Of a stretch of 43,988 nucleotides of DNA, positions 33,073 to 41,137 are shown piece by piece (the first letter of the stretch is position 1; every line of letters begins with the position of its first letter). The notes under the pieces were generated by a model. It had not been told where the DNA came from, did no database searches, and saw only the letters and a list, made by a program, of their open reading frames with translations. The translations under genes were made by a program, and so were the position numbers. Source of the DNA: Bacillota bacterium (GTDB lineage Bacteria; Bacillota; Clostridia; Christensenellales; CAG-138); the NCBI GenBank assembly GCA_023451115.1, contig JAEXFV010000051.1, positions 1 through 43,988 on the forward strand, written 5' to 3'.

Positions 33073-33984
33073 ATGCCCAGCAATGTAAGCAATATTCTCC
33101 ACGCCGCAATTCGGGGTTTTCGGCCTTTGCTTAACAACTTGAGCCTGGAGATGGAACGGGCAGGGCAGGATCTGCTTGCCCGCAACGAGCTGAGAAAATT
33201 GCCGGAAAACATGGTGGTGGCGCCAGTTTGCATTGGCGCCATGCAGGCGGAGTGGTTTCATACACTGGGCGCCACACAGGATGAAGCGGTGATTTATTTC
33301 CACGGGGGGGCCTATATGGCGGGGAGTATTGTGAGCAATCGTCCCCTTGCGGTGGATTTTGCCCAGGCTACCGGCCGCAATGTGCTTTCCTTTGAATATA
33401 GGCTGGCGCCGGAGCATCCCTATCCTGCGGCCCTGCAGGACGCCATGTCCGCCTACCGGTATGTGCTGGACAGCGGCGTGGAGCCAAATCGTATTGCCTT
33501 TGTAGGGGACAGCGCCGGCGGCGGGTTAGAGCTGTGCACGGCCCTATTGGCAAAACACCAGGGCATGCCGTTGCCGGCGGCTATTGTAGCCTTATCTCCC
33601 TGGACGGATTTGACCCTGCGGGGAGAAAGCTATACGGCCAAGCAGGAAGATGATCCGTTGTTGCAGCGCTCCAAGCTGATTCGCGCAGTCATGTATTATG
33701 CCTATGGGAAGAATCTGAAAAATCCCTATATTTCTCCGCTGTACGGGGATTTTACGGGTTTTCCTCCAACACTTATCCACGTTGGGACGGAGGAGATGCT
33801 GCTTTCCGACGCCCGGGGCTTGGCGGCTGCCATGGCCCGGGACGGTGCCCAGGCAACCCTGGAGGAGTGGGAGGGGATGTGGCACGTATGGCATGTGTTT
33901 GATGTGCCGGAAAGCCGGCAGGCTATGGAACGGATTGCAGACTTTATTTTAAGCCATATCGAGGAAGAACTGCATTGTGAATAA
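33073..33984 (+). CDS. Alpha/beta hydrolase, hormone-sensitive-lipase/acetyl-esterase family
   Basis: A 303-residue, probably cytoplasmic esterase. The oxyanion-hole motif HGGA is at 77-80, the nucleophile S147 lies in GDSAGGG, the acid is probably the aspartate in EEMLLSDARG, and the histidine lies in MWHVWHVFDV near residues 273-277. LAPEHPYPAAL (111-121) is a hallmark of the HSL family. ATG 33073 is preferred, behind AAAGAGGA; the in-frame GTG 33052 has no ribosome site. The stop overlaps the next start by eight bases. The substrate is probably a short-chain ester, possibly connected with the acyltransferase next door. Confidence 0.87.
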   Translation: MPSNVSNILHAAIRGFRPLLNNLSLEMERAGQDLLARNELRKLPENMVVAPVCIGAMQAEWFHTLGATQDEAVIYFHGGAYMAGSIVSNRPLAVDFAQATGRNVLSFEYRLAPEHPYPAALQDAMSAYRYVLDSGVEPNRIAFVGDSAGGGLELCTALLAKHQGMPLPAAIVALSPWTDLTLRGESYTAKQEDDPLLQRSKLIRAVMYYAYGKNLKNPYISPLYGDFTGFPPTLIHVGTEEMLLSDARGLAAAMARDGAQATLEEWEGMWHVWHVFDVPESRQAMERIADFILSHIEEELHCE

Positions 33985-35236
33985 TCGCCTTTGGTATCCG
34001 CTGGACAATGCGGCCAATATTTACCCAGTCATACAGACCAGGCAATGGACACCCATGTTTCGGTTTACTGCGGTGTTACAAGAGGAAGTGCGCCCGGATA
34101 AGCTTCAGCAGGCGCTGGAGGAAACGGCCAGGCGCTTTCCTTATTTTTGCGTGCGCTTACGCCGGGGCATGTTTTGGTATTACCTGGAAGAAAACACTAC
34201 CCTGCCAAAAGCGGAGGGGGATACCCGCAGCCCTTGCCCGCCCCTGCAAAAGGGAGAGCTCCCTTTCCGGGTGCGCTATTGGGAAAACCGTATCTCCTGC
34301 GAATTTGCCCATGTGATTTGTGACGGGACCGGCGGGATTGCCTTTTTTAAAACGCTGTTGGCACAATATTTGCGCCTTTTAGGCGTTGAAATTCCTTATG
34401 GGCCGGATCTCATGGATATAAGCCAGCCGCCGCAGCCTGAGGAGTGGGAAGACGCCTTTGGCAGGTTTTCCCGCATGGGCGCCAAGCCCAGCAGAGCGGA
34501 GCCCAAAGCGTACCGTCCAACAGGCGTGCGGCTGCCAGCCGGTATGCGGGTGGTGACCACCGGCGTGCTGCAGGTGGGGCAGGTGCTGGGCAAGGCGAAG
34601 GAATATGGGGTTTCTCTGACGGAATATCTGACCGCAGTGCTGGCTTATGTGCTCTACCGGGAACAGGAGGCCCAATCGCCCCGGCGTAAGCGGCCGGTGA
34701 AGATTTCCGTGCCGGTGAACCTTCGAAAATATTACCCCACCAAAACCCTGCGCAACTTTTCCCAATACCTGAATCCGGGCATTGACCCCAATTATGGAGA
34801 TTTTACCTTTGAGGAAACCCTGGACCAGGTACATCATTATTTCCGTTATATGTTTACGGAAAAAAACTTAAATGCCAGGATTTCCAAAAACGTTGGGGAT
34901 GAAAAAAATATCGCTATGCGTATTGTGCCGTTGTTTTTAAAAAAGATGGCCATCCGCCTTGCTTACGAGCGCACAGGAGAGTGCGTGTTTACTTCTGTGA
35001 TATCCAATGTGGGCGTGGTCAATCTCCCAAAAGAAATGCAGCCGCATGTGCAGCGTTTTGATATTCTGCTCAATACTGCCCGGCGCAACGCAGTAGAGTG
35101 CGCAGTGGTAAGCTATCAGGGCAAATTATCCATTACGTTTACCCGCTCTATTGCAGAGCCTTATACGGAACGAATGTTTTTTCGGATGTTGGTGCAGCAA
35201 GGCCTGCATGTATGGATCGAAAGTAACCAAAGCTAA
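33977..35236 (+). CDS. Condensation/acyltransferase-fold protein (HxxxDG motif)
   Basis: A 419-residue protein of the chloramphenicol-acetyltransferase/condensation superfamily. HVICDGTGG contains the catalytic HxxxDG (H112, D116, G117). A second structural motif of this fold, like VPVNLRKYYPTKTLRNF in the latter half, is present. Relatives include alcohol acetyltransferases and polyketide-associated or glycolipid acyltransferases; there is no carrier protein nearby, so a CoA-linked acyl donor is the simplest idea. The substrate is unknown. GTG 33977 starts inside the esterase end, ten bases after GAGGAAG, so the genes are translationally coupled. Confidence 0.78.
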   Translation: MNNRLWYPLDNAANIYPVIQTRQWTPMFRFTAVLQEEVRPDKLQQALEETARRFPYFCVRLRRGMFWYYLEENTTLPKAEGDTRSPCPPLQKGELPFRVRYWENRISCEFAHVICDGTGGIAFFKTLLAQYLRLLGVEIPYGPDLMDISQPPQPEEWEDAFGRFSRMGAKPSRAEPKAYRPTGVRLPAGMRVVTTGVLQVGQVLGKAKEYGVSLTEYLTAVLAYVLYREQEAQSPRRKRPVKISVPVNLRKYYPTKTLRNFSQYLNPGIDPNYGDFTFEETLDQVHHYFRYMFTEKNLNARISKNVGDEKNIAMRIVPLFLKKMAIRLAYERTGECVFTSVISNVGVVNLPKEMQPHVQRFDILLNTARRNAVECAVVSYQGKLSITFTRSIAEPYTERMFFRMLVQQGLHVWIESNQS

Positions 35237-35257
35237 TCCCATAGGAAGGTGTTTGCA

Positions 35258-35971
35258 ATGTCTTATTGTGTGAATTGCGGCGTGGAGTTGGAGAAAAGCC
35301 AACAGCATTGCCCCTTGTGCGGCGTAGAGGTAATCAACCCCAAAGCGCCATACGATCCTGCCGCGCCCCGGCCTTACAGCAGCCGTGTGGCAGCCATACA
35401 AAAGCGGGTGGGGCGGCGGTACGCCGCCATTGTGGCCACGGTGGTGGTCTGCCTTGCCTGCGCTATTTGCATCATGGCAGATCTGGTATATGGAGAGACG
35501 CAAAGCATTACCTGGTCGGCCTATGCAGTGGGAGGATTGCTGCTAGGGTGGCTGCTGGTGTTGTTTCCCCTGTGCTGCCCTCAATTGCATCCCGCTGCTT
35601 ATGCGCTGCTGGATGTGTGTGGCGTGCTGCTGTTTTTGTATGTCATTAACAGCATGGACGCCTCTGGGGACTGGTATATGGCGGTAGCGGTGCCGCAAGT
35701 GGTGCTGTATGGCATGTTGGCAGTTCTGGATATCATAGCCTGGCGCAGCAAAAGGGTAAATGGCCTGGAAAAAGTAGCATGGGTTGTGGCCTCGGTAGGC
35801 GTGGGCCTGATGGGATTGGAAATCGTGTTGGATCTGTATAACGACATGGCGGTGGCGCTGGATTGGTCTTGGTTTGCCATCATCCCGGCTTTTGCGGTTG
35901 CTTTAATTCTAGTAATCGTGGAACGCAAGCGGGAGCTGAAGGACGAGATATTCCGCCGCTTACGGGTATGA
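35258..35971 (+). CDS. Zinc-ribbon membrane protein (DUF6320-like)
   Basis: A 237-residue protein. The N-terminus MSYCVNCGVELEKSQQHCP has a CxxC...CxxC zinc ribbon. After a linker of about 25 residues come seven or so hydrophobic segments spanning about 53-230, ending in a basic tail. It matches the general pattern of DUF6320 proteins, which often follow esterase/acyltransferase genes in Clostridia. No function is established. ATG 35258 has GGAAGG about eight bases upstream; the in-frame 35249 start is three codons earlier without a site. It is the last gene of a three-gene unit. Confidence 0.75.
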   Translation: MSYCVNCGVELEKSQQHCPLCGVEVINPKAPYDPAAPRPYSSRVAAIQKRVGRRYAAIVATVVVCLACAICIMADLVYGETQSITWSAYAVGGLLLGWLLVLFPLCCPQLHPAAYALLDVCGVLLFLYVINSMDASGDWYMAVAVPQVVLYGMLAVLDIIAWRSKRVNGLEKVAWVVASVGVGLMGLEIVLDLYNDMAVALDWSWFAIIPAFAVALILVIVERKRELKDEIFRRLRV

Positions 35972-36023
35972 GCCCCAAAAGGCAAGGGAATGTGACGATT
36001 TGGCAACTTCTCTAGCCAAAGGA

Positions 36024-36051
36024 TTGAGAAGAAAGCCGTTCGTGTTACAAT
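36024..36051 (+). promoter_or_regulatory. Promoter of the GH13 gene
   Basis: TTGAGA (36024-36029), 16-base spacer, TACAAT (36046-36051) preceded by TGT. Predicted start about 36058, leaving a leader of about 120 bases. Confidence 0.55.
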
Positions 36052-36053
36052 AA

Positions 36054-36170
36054 AGATGGTAAAAGCCATTGGTTTTGCCATCCACACTATCAAAACCTCC
36101 GAACCCCCTGTGTTTGGGAGGAGAACAGGAACGCGGGATGCTGATAATCTGTAGGCAGCCCGCTGGTGGG
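36054..36170 (+). promoter_or_regulatory. Structured leader of the GH13 gene
   Basis: Alternative stems GATGG.AAAA/TTTT.CCATC and GGTTTTG/CAAAACC share the TTTTG strand and exclude each other. They are followed by CCTCC..AAC/GTT..GGAGG and by GCGGG..GCTG/CAGC..CCCGC. No known riboswitch motif was matched, and a standalone RNA is possible. It ends just before the GGGAG ribosome site of the GH13 gene. Confidence 0.35.
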
Positions 36171-36179
36171 AGCTAGGGT

Positions 36180-38186
36180 ATGCCGTTTGTATTATCGCCA
36201 GGCGTGGAGGTACAGCATCAGTCCCGCTTGCTCAGTTACCGCTCGCCCCAGGGCGCATTGCCGTGTGGGGAAAGGGTAACCCTTAGCCTAGATGCGGCGC
36301 TTCGCTTTACCAAGGCGAGTTTGCGGCTTTGGGTGCAGGATCATGAAGTGAAAATCCCCATGGCTGCCCAGATAGGGCAACAGGGCCAGCGCTTCACTGC
36401 GCAAGCCTGTATGCCGCAGGAGCCAGGTTGGGTTTGGTACTATTTCATTTTGGAAAGCCCGGGGGAACCGCCGGTATATTACGGCGGCACAAGTGGCTGG
36501 GGCAGCGCTTATCCCTATGAACCCCCAGGGTATCAGATTACCGTGTACCGGCCTGATTTCCAAACGCCGCGCTGGTTTCGGGAGGGCATTCTGTATCAGA
36601 TTTTTCCTGACCGGTTCTACAGGGAACAAGAGGATGCTACCGGAATTGCTTACCATGCGGCATTGGGGCGGCGGGTACGCTACCATAGCGACTGGGATGA
36701 TACGCCCGAATATTTGCCGGAACCGGGCGAGAAGGATTACCAGCCCAACGATTTCTTTGGGGGCACTTTGCGGGGCATTCTGCAGAAATTGCCTTACCTG
36801 GAAAGCCTGGGGGTTTCCTGTATTTATCTCAATCCAGTGTTTGAAAGCCCTTCCAATCACCGGTATGACACAGGCGATTACCGCAGGGTGGATCCGGTAT
36901 TGGGCAGTAATGAGGATTTGCAGGCTCTGTGTGAACAGGCCGCAGCCAGGGGCATGCGGGTGATGCTGGACGGCGTGTTTTCCCATACCGGGGATGACAG
37001 CCTGTATTTTAATAAATACGGCCGGTATCCGGGGGTAGGAGCCTATCAATCCCAGGATTCTCCTTACCGCAGTTGGTATTCCTTTGGCGAATATCCGCCC
37101 ATTGGCTATAAGACCTGGTGGGGGTTTCCCAAGTTGCCGGAGGTGAATGAGCTTGAGCCGGCTTACCAGGACTTTGTGTATGGCCAGCAGGATAGCCTGC
37201 TGGCGTATTGGGCGGGATATGGCGTTACCAGTTGGCGGCTGGATGTAGCGGATGAATTGCCAGATGTGTTTATACAGCGCCTGCGGCAGCGGCAAAAGGC
37301 GTTAGACCCGCAAGGCGTATTGCTGGGGGAGGTGTGGGAGGATGCCTCTACCAAAGAAGCCTATGGCATACGAAGGCACTATGTTCATGGGCAGGAGCTG
37401 GACAGCGTGATGAATTATCCCTTCCGTGACGCCGTAGTGGATTTCCTGCTATACCGTTGCGATGCTTTTGGGCTCAACGATCGGTTGCAGCTGTTGAGGG
37501 AACGCTACCCGAAGCCCTTCTGGTATGCGGCGATGAATCTGCTTTCCACCCATGACAGCGTTCGGGCTGCCACTATGTTAGCAGGGGCGCCTCACCGGGA
37601 TGCATTGAGCCGGGAGGAGCAGGCGGTGTTTTCTCCCTCCCCGGAGGATGCTTTGCTGGGGCGCCGGAAACTGCTTGCCGCTACAGCGCTGCAAATGGCT
37701 TTGCCAGGGGTGCCCAGCATGTATTATGGGGATGAAGCGGGCGTTACCGGCATGGCAGACCCCTTTAACCGTAAAACCTATCCCTGGGGGAAGGAAGACC
37801 AGGCGCTGTTGGGAGGATTTCGTTCCCTGTGCGGCGCAAGAAAAGGGGCCCAGGCTTTATTTGCCGGCTTTTGCAGGATGGGAGCGCTTACGCCGGATGT
37901 GTTTGCCGTATTGCGTTACACTGGTCAGCAGGATGCCTTTGGCGAACCCGCCAGGCCCAGTGTAGCCCTGTTGCTCCTAAACCGTGGTCAGGATGCGGCG
38001 CAGGTGCAATTCACACCGGATTTGCTGCAGGAAGGGCCGGATGCCCGGATCCCTCTGCGCCTGGAAGGCGCGTTTCGGGATTGCCTGAGCGGCGACGAAA
38101 TTCAGGCGCAAGATGGCGGGCTTTCGGTATCAGTGCCGGGGGTAACGGCACGGCTGATGATTCAAGATAATAATTTTATTTCCTAA
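36180..38186 (+). CDS. Glycoside hydrolase family 13 (neopullulanase/alpha-amylase type)
   Basis: A 668-residue enzyme acting on alpha-glucans such as maltodextrin, pullulan or cyclodextrin. There is no signal peptide, so it is probably cytoplasmic. Residues about 30-125 form an N-terminal beta-domain resembling CBM34. The barrel has conserved regions DGVFSHT (264-270), WRLDVADE with nucleophile D355, GEVWED with acid E384, and STHDS with D459. SCIYLNPVFESPSNHRYDTG is the family V region characteristic of neopullulanases. ATG 36180 is about six bases after GGGAG. The structured leader suggests regulation by an unknown signal. Confidence 0.9.
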   Translation: MPFVLSPGVEVQHQSRLLSYRSPQGALPCGERVTLSLDAALRFTKASLRLWVQDHEVKIPMAAQIGQQGQRFTAQACMPQEPGWVWYYFILESPGEPPVYYGGTSGWGSAYPYEPPGYQITVYRPDFQTPRWFREGILYQIFPDRFYREQEDATGIAYHAALGRRVRYHSDWDDTPEYLPEPGEKDYQPNDFFGGTLRGILQKLPYLESLGVSCIYLNPVFESPSNHRYDTGDYRRVDPVLGSNEDLQALCEQAAARGMRVMLDGVFSHTGDDSLYFNKYGRYPGVGAYQSQDSPYRSWYSFGEYPPIGYKTWWGFPKLPEVNELEPAYQDFVYGQQDSLLAYWAGYGVTSWRLDVADELPDVFIQRLRQRQKALDPQGVLLGEVWEDASTKEAYGIRRHYVHGQELDSVMNYPFRDAVVDFLLYRCDAFGLNDRLQLLRERYPKPFWYAAMNLLSTHDSVRAATMLAGAPHRDALSREEQAVFSPSPEDALLGRRKLLAATALQMALPGVPSMYYGDEAGVTGMADPFNRKTYPWGKEDQALLGGFRSLCGARKGAQALFAGFCRMGALTPDVFAVLRYTGQQDAFGEPARPSVALLLLNRGQDAAQVQFTPDLLQEGPDARIPLRLEGAFRDCLSGDEIQAQDGGLSVSVPGVTARLMIQDNNFIS

Positions 38187-38243
38187 TCCAATATGTGCTG
38201 GTTGAGCGCAGGGGTTTGGTGGTATGATAAAGGAGAGTCGGTT

Positions 38244-38693
38244 ATGTTCCAAGGGCGTTATGGCAATGACTATTTGAATCGTGCTCTGGCTTTTATAGCC
38301 ATTGGCATTGCAGCGCTAAATTTGATTTTGAGCCTGTTTTTGGGCAGCGCAAGCTTGATTTGCAGAATATTGAGCCTGCTTTCCACCGCTTGCATTATCC
38401 TGGTTCTGGTGCGGATGTTTTCCCGTAACTTTGAAGCCAGGCAAAAGGAAAATCAAAAGTTCCTGGCATTTTGGGCTTCCTGGAAGCAAAAGTTTCAGGG
38501 CGCCAGCTGGAACGGCGGCTCCAAGGCAAAACGGGCAAAAACCGTGCGCCAAACGCCTACCTGGGAAGAACGGCGTAAATATAAATACCTGATTTGCCCC
38601 CAATGCGCCCAGCGTTTGCGGGTACCCAGGGGAAAAGGGAAGCTGCGGGTGACCTGCACCCGTTGTGGAAATAAATTCCAGGTAAAATCATAA
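38244..38693 (+). CDS. Membrane protein with C-terminal zinc ribbon
   Basis: A 149-residue protein. Two membrane helices at about 11-30 and 36-54 precede a basic, coiled linker of about 50 residues. The C-terminus has the cysteine pairs CPQC and CTRC separated by about 19 residues, a rubredoxin-like zinc ribbon of the zinc-ribbon_5/MJ0042 type. No function is known. ATG 38244 is seven bases after AAGGAGAG; a longer in-frame start at 38193 lacks a ribosome site. It is followed within 30 bases by the DUF1858 gene. Confidence 0.78.
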   Translation: MFQGRYGNDYLNRALAFIAIGIAALNLILSLFLGSASLICRILSLLSTACIILVLVRMFSRNFEARQKENQKFLAFWASWKQKFQGASWNGGSKAKRAKTVRQTPTWEERRKYKYLICPQCAQRLRVPRGKGKLRVTCTRCGNKFQVKS

Positions 38694-38719
38694 TACAGAC
38701 ACGTAGGAGGAATATTACC

Positions 38720-38920
38720 ATGCAAGTCAATAAGGACATGACCATCGCCAATATCATCCAGATGGATGAAGGCATTGCGGAGATTTTAATGGCTTCCGGC
38801 ATGCATTGCCTGGGCTGCATTATGGCTCATGGGGAAGATCTGGGTCAGGCATGCGCGGTTCATGGCATTGATGCTGATGAGCTGGTAGGCCGTATCAACG
38901 ATTATCTTGCCGCGAAATAA
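38720..38920 (+). CDS. DUF1858 domain-containing protein
   Basis: A 66-residue protein with the family hallmark MTIANIIQMDEGIAEILMASGMHCLGC, ending in cysteines C30 and C33 (CLGC). DUF1858 proteins are small, widespread in anaerobes, often linked to hybrid-cluster or redox proteins, and bind no established cofactor. A strong AGGAGGAA site precedes the ATG. The rubredoxin gene follows after 32 bases, which supports a redox role. Confidence 0.88.
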   Translation: MQVNKDMTIANIIQMDEGIAEILMASGMHCLGCIMAHGEDLGQACAVHGIDADELVGRINDYLAAK

Positions 38921-38952
38921 CGGCTAAATACAAAAATACAGGAGGCGTTATG

Positions 38953-39108
38953 ATGAAGTACGTATGCTCGGTTTGTGGTTATGAGTATGATCCTGCCGTA
39001 GGCGATCCGGATAACGGCATTGCCCCCGGAACCGCGTTTGAAGACCTGCCTGAAGACTGGGTATGCCCGCTGTGCGGCGTAGGCAAAGATATGTTTAACG
39101 AGGCATAA
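38953..39108 (+). CDS. Rubredoxin
   Basis: A 51-residue single-iron electron carrier. The two ligand pairs are CSVCGY near the N-terminus and CPLCGV near the C-terminus, with DPDNGIAPGTAFEDLP and DWVCPLC between, all typical. It passes electrons to oxygen- or peroxide-detoxifying or other redox enzymes. ATG 38953 is chosen (GGAGG seven bases upstream, standard MKYVC start); the ATG three bases earlier is the alternative. Same orientation as the DUF1858 gene, ending at a strong terminator. Confidence 0.95.
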   Translation: MKYVCSVCGYEYDPAVGDPDNGIAPGTAFEDLPEDWVCPLCGVGKDMFNEA

Positions 39109-39173
39109 ACAGTAATTTGAAAACAGCAATAGCAAGCCTTAGTTGGGACAAACAACAGAGTTGTTTTTCGCTG

Positions 39174-39204
39174 CGGCATGGCCAAAGGGCCATGCCGTTT
39201 TTTT
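39174..39204 (+). terminator. Terminator of the zinc-ribbon/DUF1858/rubredoxin operon
   Basis: CGGCATGGCC pairs with GGCCATGCCG around AAAG, followed by seven T residues. Confidence 0.92.
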
Positions 39205-39279
39205 CTATACTTCCGTGTGGGGGGCGGCAAAGTGGGCATATAATAGCTTTTCTTCATTTCCTGAAATGTTTTCTGGTTC

Positions 39280-39294
39280 TAAACATTTGGTTTA
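39280..39294 (+). repeat. Operator-like repeat, copy 1 (TAAACATTTGGTTTA)
   Basis: TAAAC and GTTTA are inverted around five bases. The same 15-base motif recurs at 39469-39483 with a single base change, and its left half at 39341-39350. Confidence 0.55.
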
Positions 39295-39416
39295 CTATGA
39301 GTGCTGTCACAGGCAAAGCCGTTTCTATGGAACATAAAAATAAACCTTTGAAAACCCACCATAAATAGGGGATTTTTTTGCCTTTCCTCTAAAAAAGAAA
39401 TTGCAAAAAAACGTCG

Positions 39417-39445
39417 TTGACATTTTCCGCTATTTATGCTTTAAT
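39417..39445 (+). promoter_or_regulatory. Sigma-A promoter of the XRE-cupin/potABCD operon
   Basis: Perfect TTGACA (39417-39422), 17-base spacer, TTTAAT (39440-39445). The start would be near 39452. Confidence 0.7.
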
Positions 39446-39468
39446 AAGTTTGCTTTGTTTAGAAACAG

Positions 39469-39483
39469 TAAACTTTTGGTTTA
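39469..39483 (+). repeat. Operator-like repeat, copy 2 (TAAACTTTTGGTTTA)
   Basis: Lies just downstream of the predicted start and before the ribosome site of the regulator gene, a position suited to autorepression. An extra GTTTA half-site is at 39457-39461, forming a second inverted pair with the TAAAC at 39469. Confidence 0.6.
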
Positions 39484-39510
39484 GATCGGTGTGCTTGGAA
39501 AGGGGCCGTT

Positions 39511-40050
39511 ATGCAGATTGGCAAAAAGATCAACCGAATGCGGTTGAAACTGGGTTTAACCCAGGAAGAGCTGGCAGCGCGCACGGAACTGAGCAAGGGA
39601 TTTATCTCCCAGCTGGAGCGGGATCTGACCTCCCCTTCCATTGCCACGCTGATGGATATTCTGGAAGCGCTGGGCAGTGACTTGGCCAGCTTTTTTAACG
39701 AGCAGCCGGAGGAAAAGGTGGTGTATGGCTCCGAAGACATGTTTGTCAAGGAGGAGCCGGAGCTGGGTTGCGATATCTGTTGGCTGGTGACCAACGCCCA
39801 GAAAAACGCATTGGAGCCCATCCTGGTTACGTTAGCGCCAGGAGGGCAGAGCGATGAAGATGACCCACATGAGGGGGAAGAGTTTGGGTATGTCATTGCA
39901 GGCGGGGTTACGCTGCACCTGGGGGAGCGCCGCTTTAAGGTAAAAAAGGGCGACAGCTTTTATTTTCACCCCTCCAGCGTCCACTATTTGCAAAACAAAG
40001 GGAAAAAAGAGGCCAAGGTGCTGTGGGTGAGCACCCCGCCAAGCTTTTAA
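39511..40050 (+). CDS. XRE-family regulator with C-terminal cupin, likely controlling potABCD
   Basis: A 179-residue transcriptional regulator. Residues 5-62 are a helix-turn-helix domain with LTQEELAARTELSKGFISQL; residues about 105-175 are a cupin barrel (HEGEEFGYVIAGGVTLHLG and later FYFHPSSVHYL), a probable ligand-sensing domain. XRE-cupin proteins of the PuuR type regulate polyamine genes and here the gene is directly upstream of potABCD with 28 bases between. The ATG follows AAAGGGG. The repeats in the promoter region are candidate binding sites. Confidence 0.9.
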   Translation: MQIGKKINRMRLKLGLTQEELAARTELSKGFISQLERDLTSPSIATLMDILEALGSDLASFFNEQPEEKVVYGSEDMFVKEEPELGCDICWLVTNAQKNALEPILVTLAPGGQSDEDDPHEGEEFGYVIAGGVTLHLGERRFKVKKGDSFYFHPSSVHYLQNKGKKEAKVLWVSTPPSF

Positions 40051-40078
40051 TTCTAGCATCATAAGGGAGGAACACCCC

Positions 40079-41137
40079 ATGGGCGATAAGCACTTGATTG
40101 AGTTGGTAGACGTCTCGAAAGACTATGAAGGAGATGCAGCGCTGCAACATGTGAATCTCTACATCAAAGATGGAGAGTTTTTAACATTGTTAGGGCCCTC
40201 GGGTTGTGGCAAAACCACAATGCTGCGTATCATCGCAGGCTTTGTGCTGCCTACGGAAGGCAAGGTGCTCATCGACGGTACCGACATGGCGGAAATCCCT
40301 CCTTATAAGCGCCGGGTCAATACGGTGTTTCAGAAGTACGCCCTGTTTCCCCATCTGAATGTGTTTGATAACGTAGCGTTTGGGTTGAAGCTGAAGAAAC
40401 GCCCCAAGCAGGAAATCCAGGAGCGGGTGGAAGAAATGCTGGAGCTTGTGGGCCTCAAAGGATATGGGAAGCGCTGGATTGAACAGCTTTCCGGTGGCCA
40501 GCAGCAGCGGGTAGCCATTGCGCGCGCTTTGGCCAACGAGCCGGAAGTATTGCTGCTGGATGAACCGCTGGGCGCGCTGGATTTAAAGCTGCGCAAAAAC
40601 ATGCAGGTAGAGCTCAAACGCCTGCAGCAGAAGTTGGGCATTACCTTTATTTATGTAACCCACGATCAGGAAGAGGCGCTCACCATGAGCGATACCATCG
40701 TGGTGCTCAAAGAGGGGATCATTCAGCAAATCGGTACCCCTCAGGATATTTACAATGAGCCGAAAAATGCTTTTGTTGCGGATTTTATTGGCGAAAGCAA
40801 TATCCTGCCTGGGGTAATGAAAAAGGATTATCTGGTTTCGATCCATGACCGGCTGTTCCCCTGCGTTGACGCGGGGTTCGGTGAAGACGTACCGGTTGAG
40901 GTTGTAGTGCGGCCTGAGGATGTGGATATCGTAACCGCTGGGGATCTGGCGGGGCAGGATTTGATGCAGGGTGTTGTGAAGTCGGTGCTGTTTATGGGTG
41001 TGCATTATGAGATCCGGGTGGATACCGGGCATTTTGTATGGATGGTGCACACTACGGACTTGGTGAATGTGGGCGAGCAAGTGGGCTTAAGCATCCTGCC
41101 CGATGCCATCCACATCATGGCGGGGAAAACAAAATGA
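40079..41137 (+). CDS. potA: Spermidine/putrescine ABC transporter ATP-binding protein
   Basis: The 352-residue ATPase of the polyamine importer. Walker A GPSGCGKTT is at 39-47, the signature LSGGQQQRVA and Walker B VLLLDEPLGALDL follow, and the C-terminal third is a TOBE-type regulatory domain. Its ATG follows GGAGGAAC. The stop overlaps potB in ATGA, giving translational coupling. Confidence 0.95.
   Translation: MGDKHLIELVDVSKDYEGDAALQHVNLYIKDGEFLTLLGPSGCGKTTMLRIIAGFVLPTEGKVLIDGTDMAEIPPYKRRVNTVFQKYALFPHLNVFDNVAFGLKLKKRPKQEIQERVEEMLELVGLKGYGKRWIEQLSGGQQQRVAIARALANEPEVLLLDEPLGALDLKLRKNMQVELKRLQQKLGITFIYVTHDQEEALTMSDTIVVLKEGIIQQIGTPQDIYNEPKNAFVADFIGESNILPGVMKKDYLVSIHDRLFPCVDAGFGEDVPVEVVVRPEDVDIVTAGDLAGQDLMQGVVKSVLFMGVHYEIRVDTGHFVWMVHTTDLVNVGEQVGLSILPDAIHIMAGKTK

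Larger units (their letters stand above)
39109..39510. other. 402 bp regulatory region before the XRE-cupin gene
   Basis: Contains the rubredoxin terminator, the two 15-base repeats and the TTGACA promoter. No gene is supported within it. Confidence 0.6.

Noticed and set aside
32110..33417. 435-codon open frame opposite prfB and the esterase
   Set aside because: Crosses two well-supported genes in antisense and has no motif.
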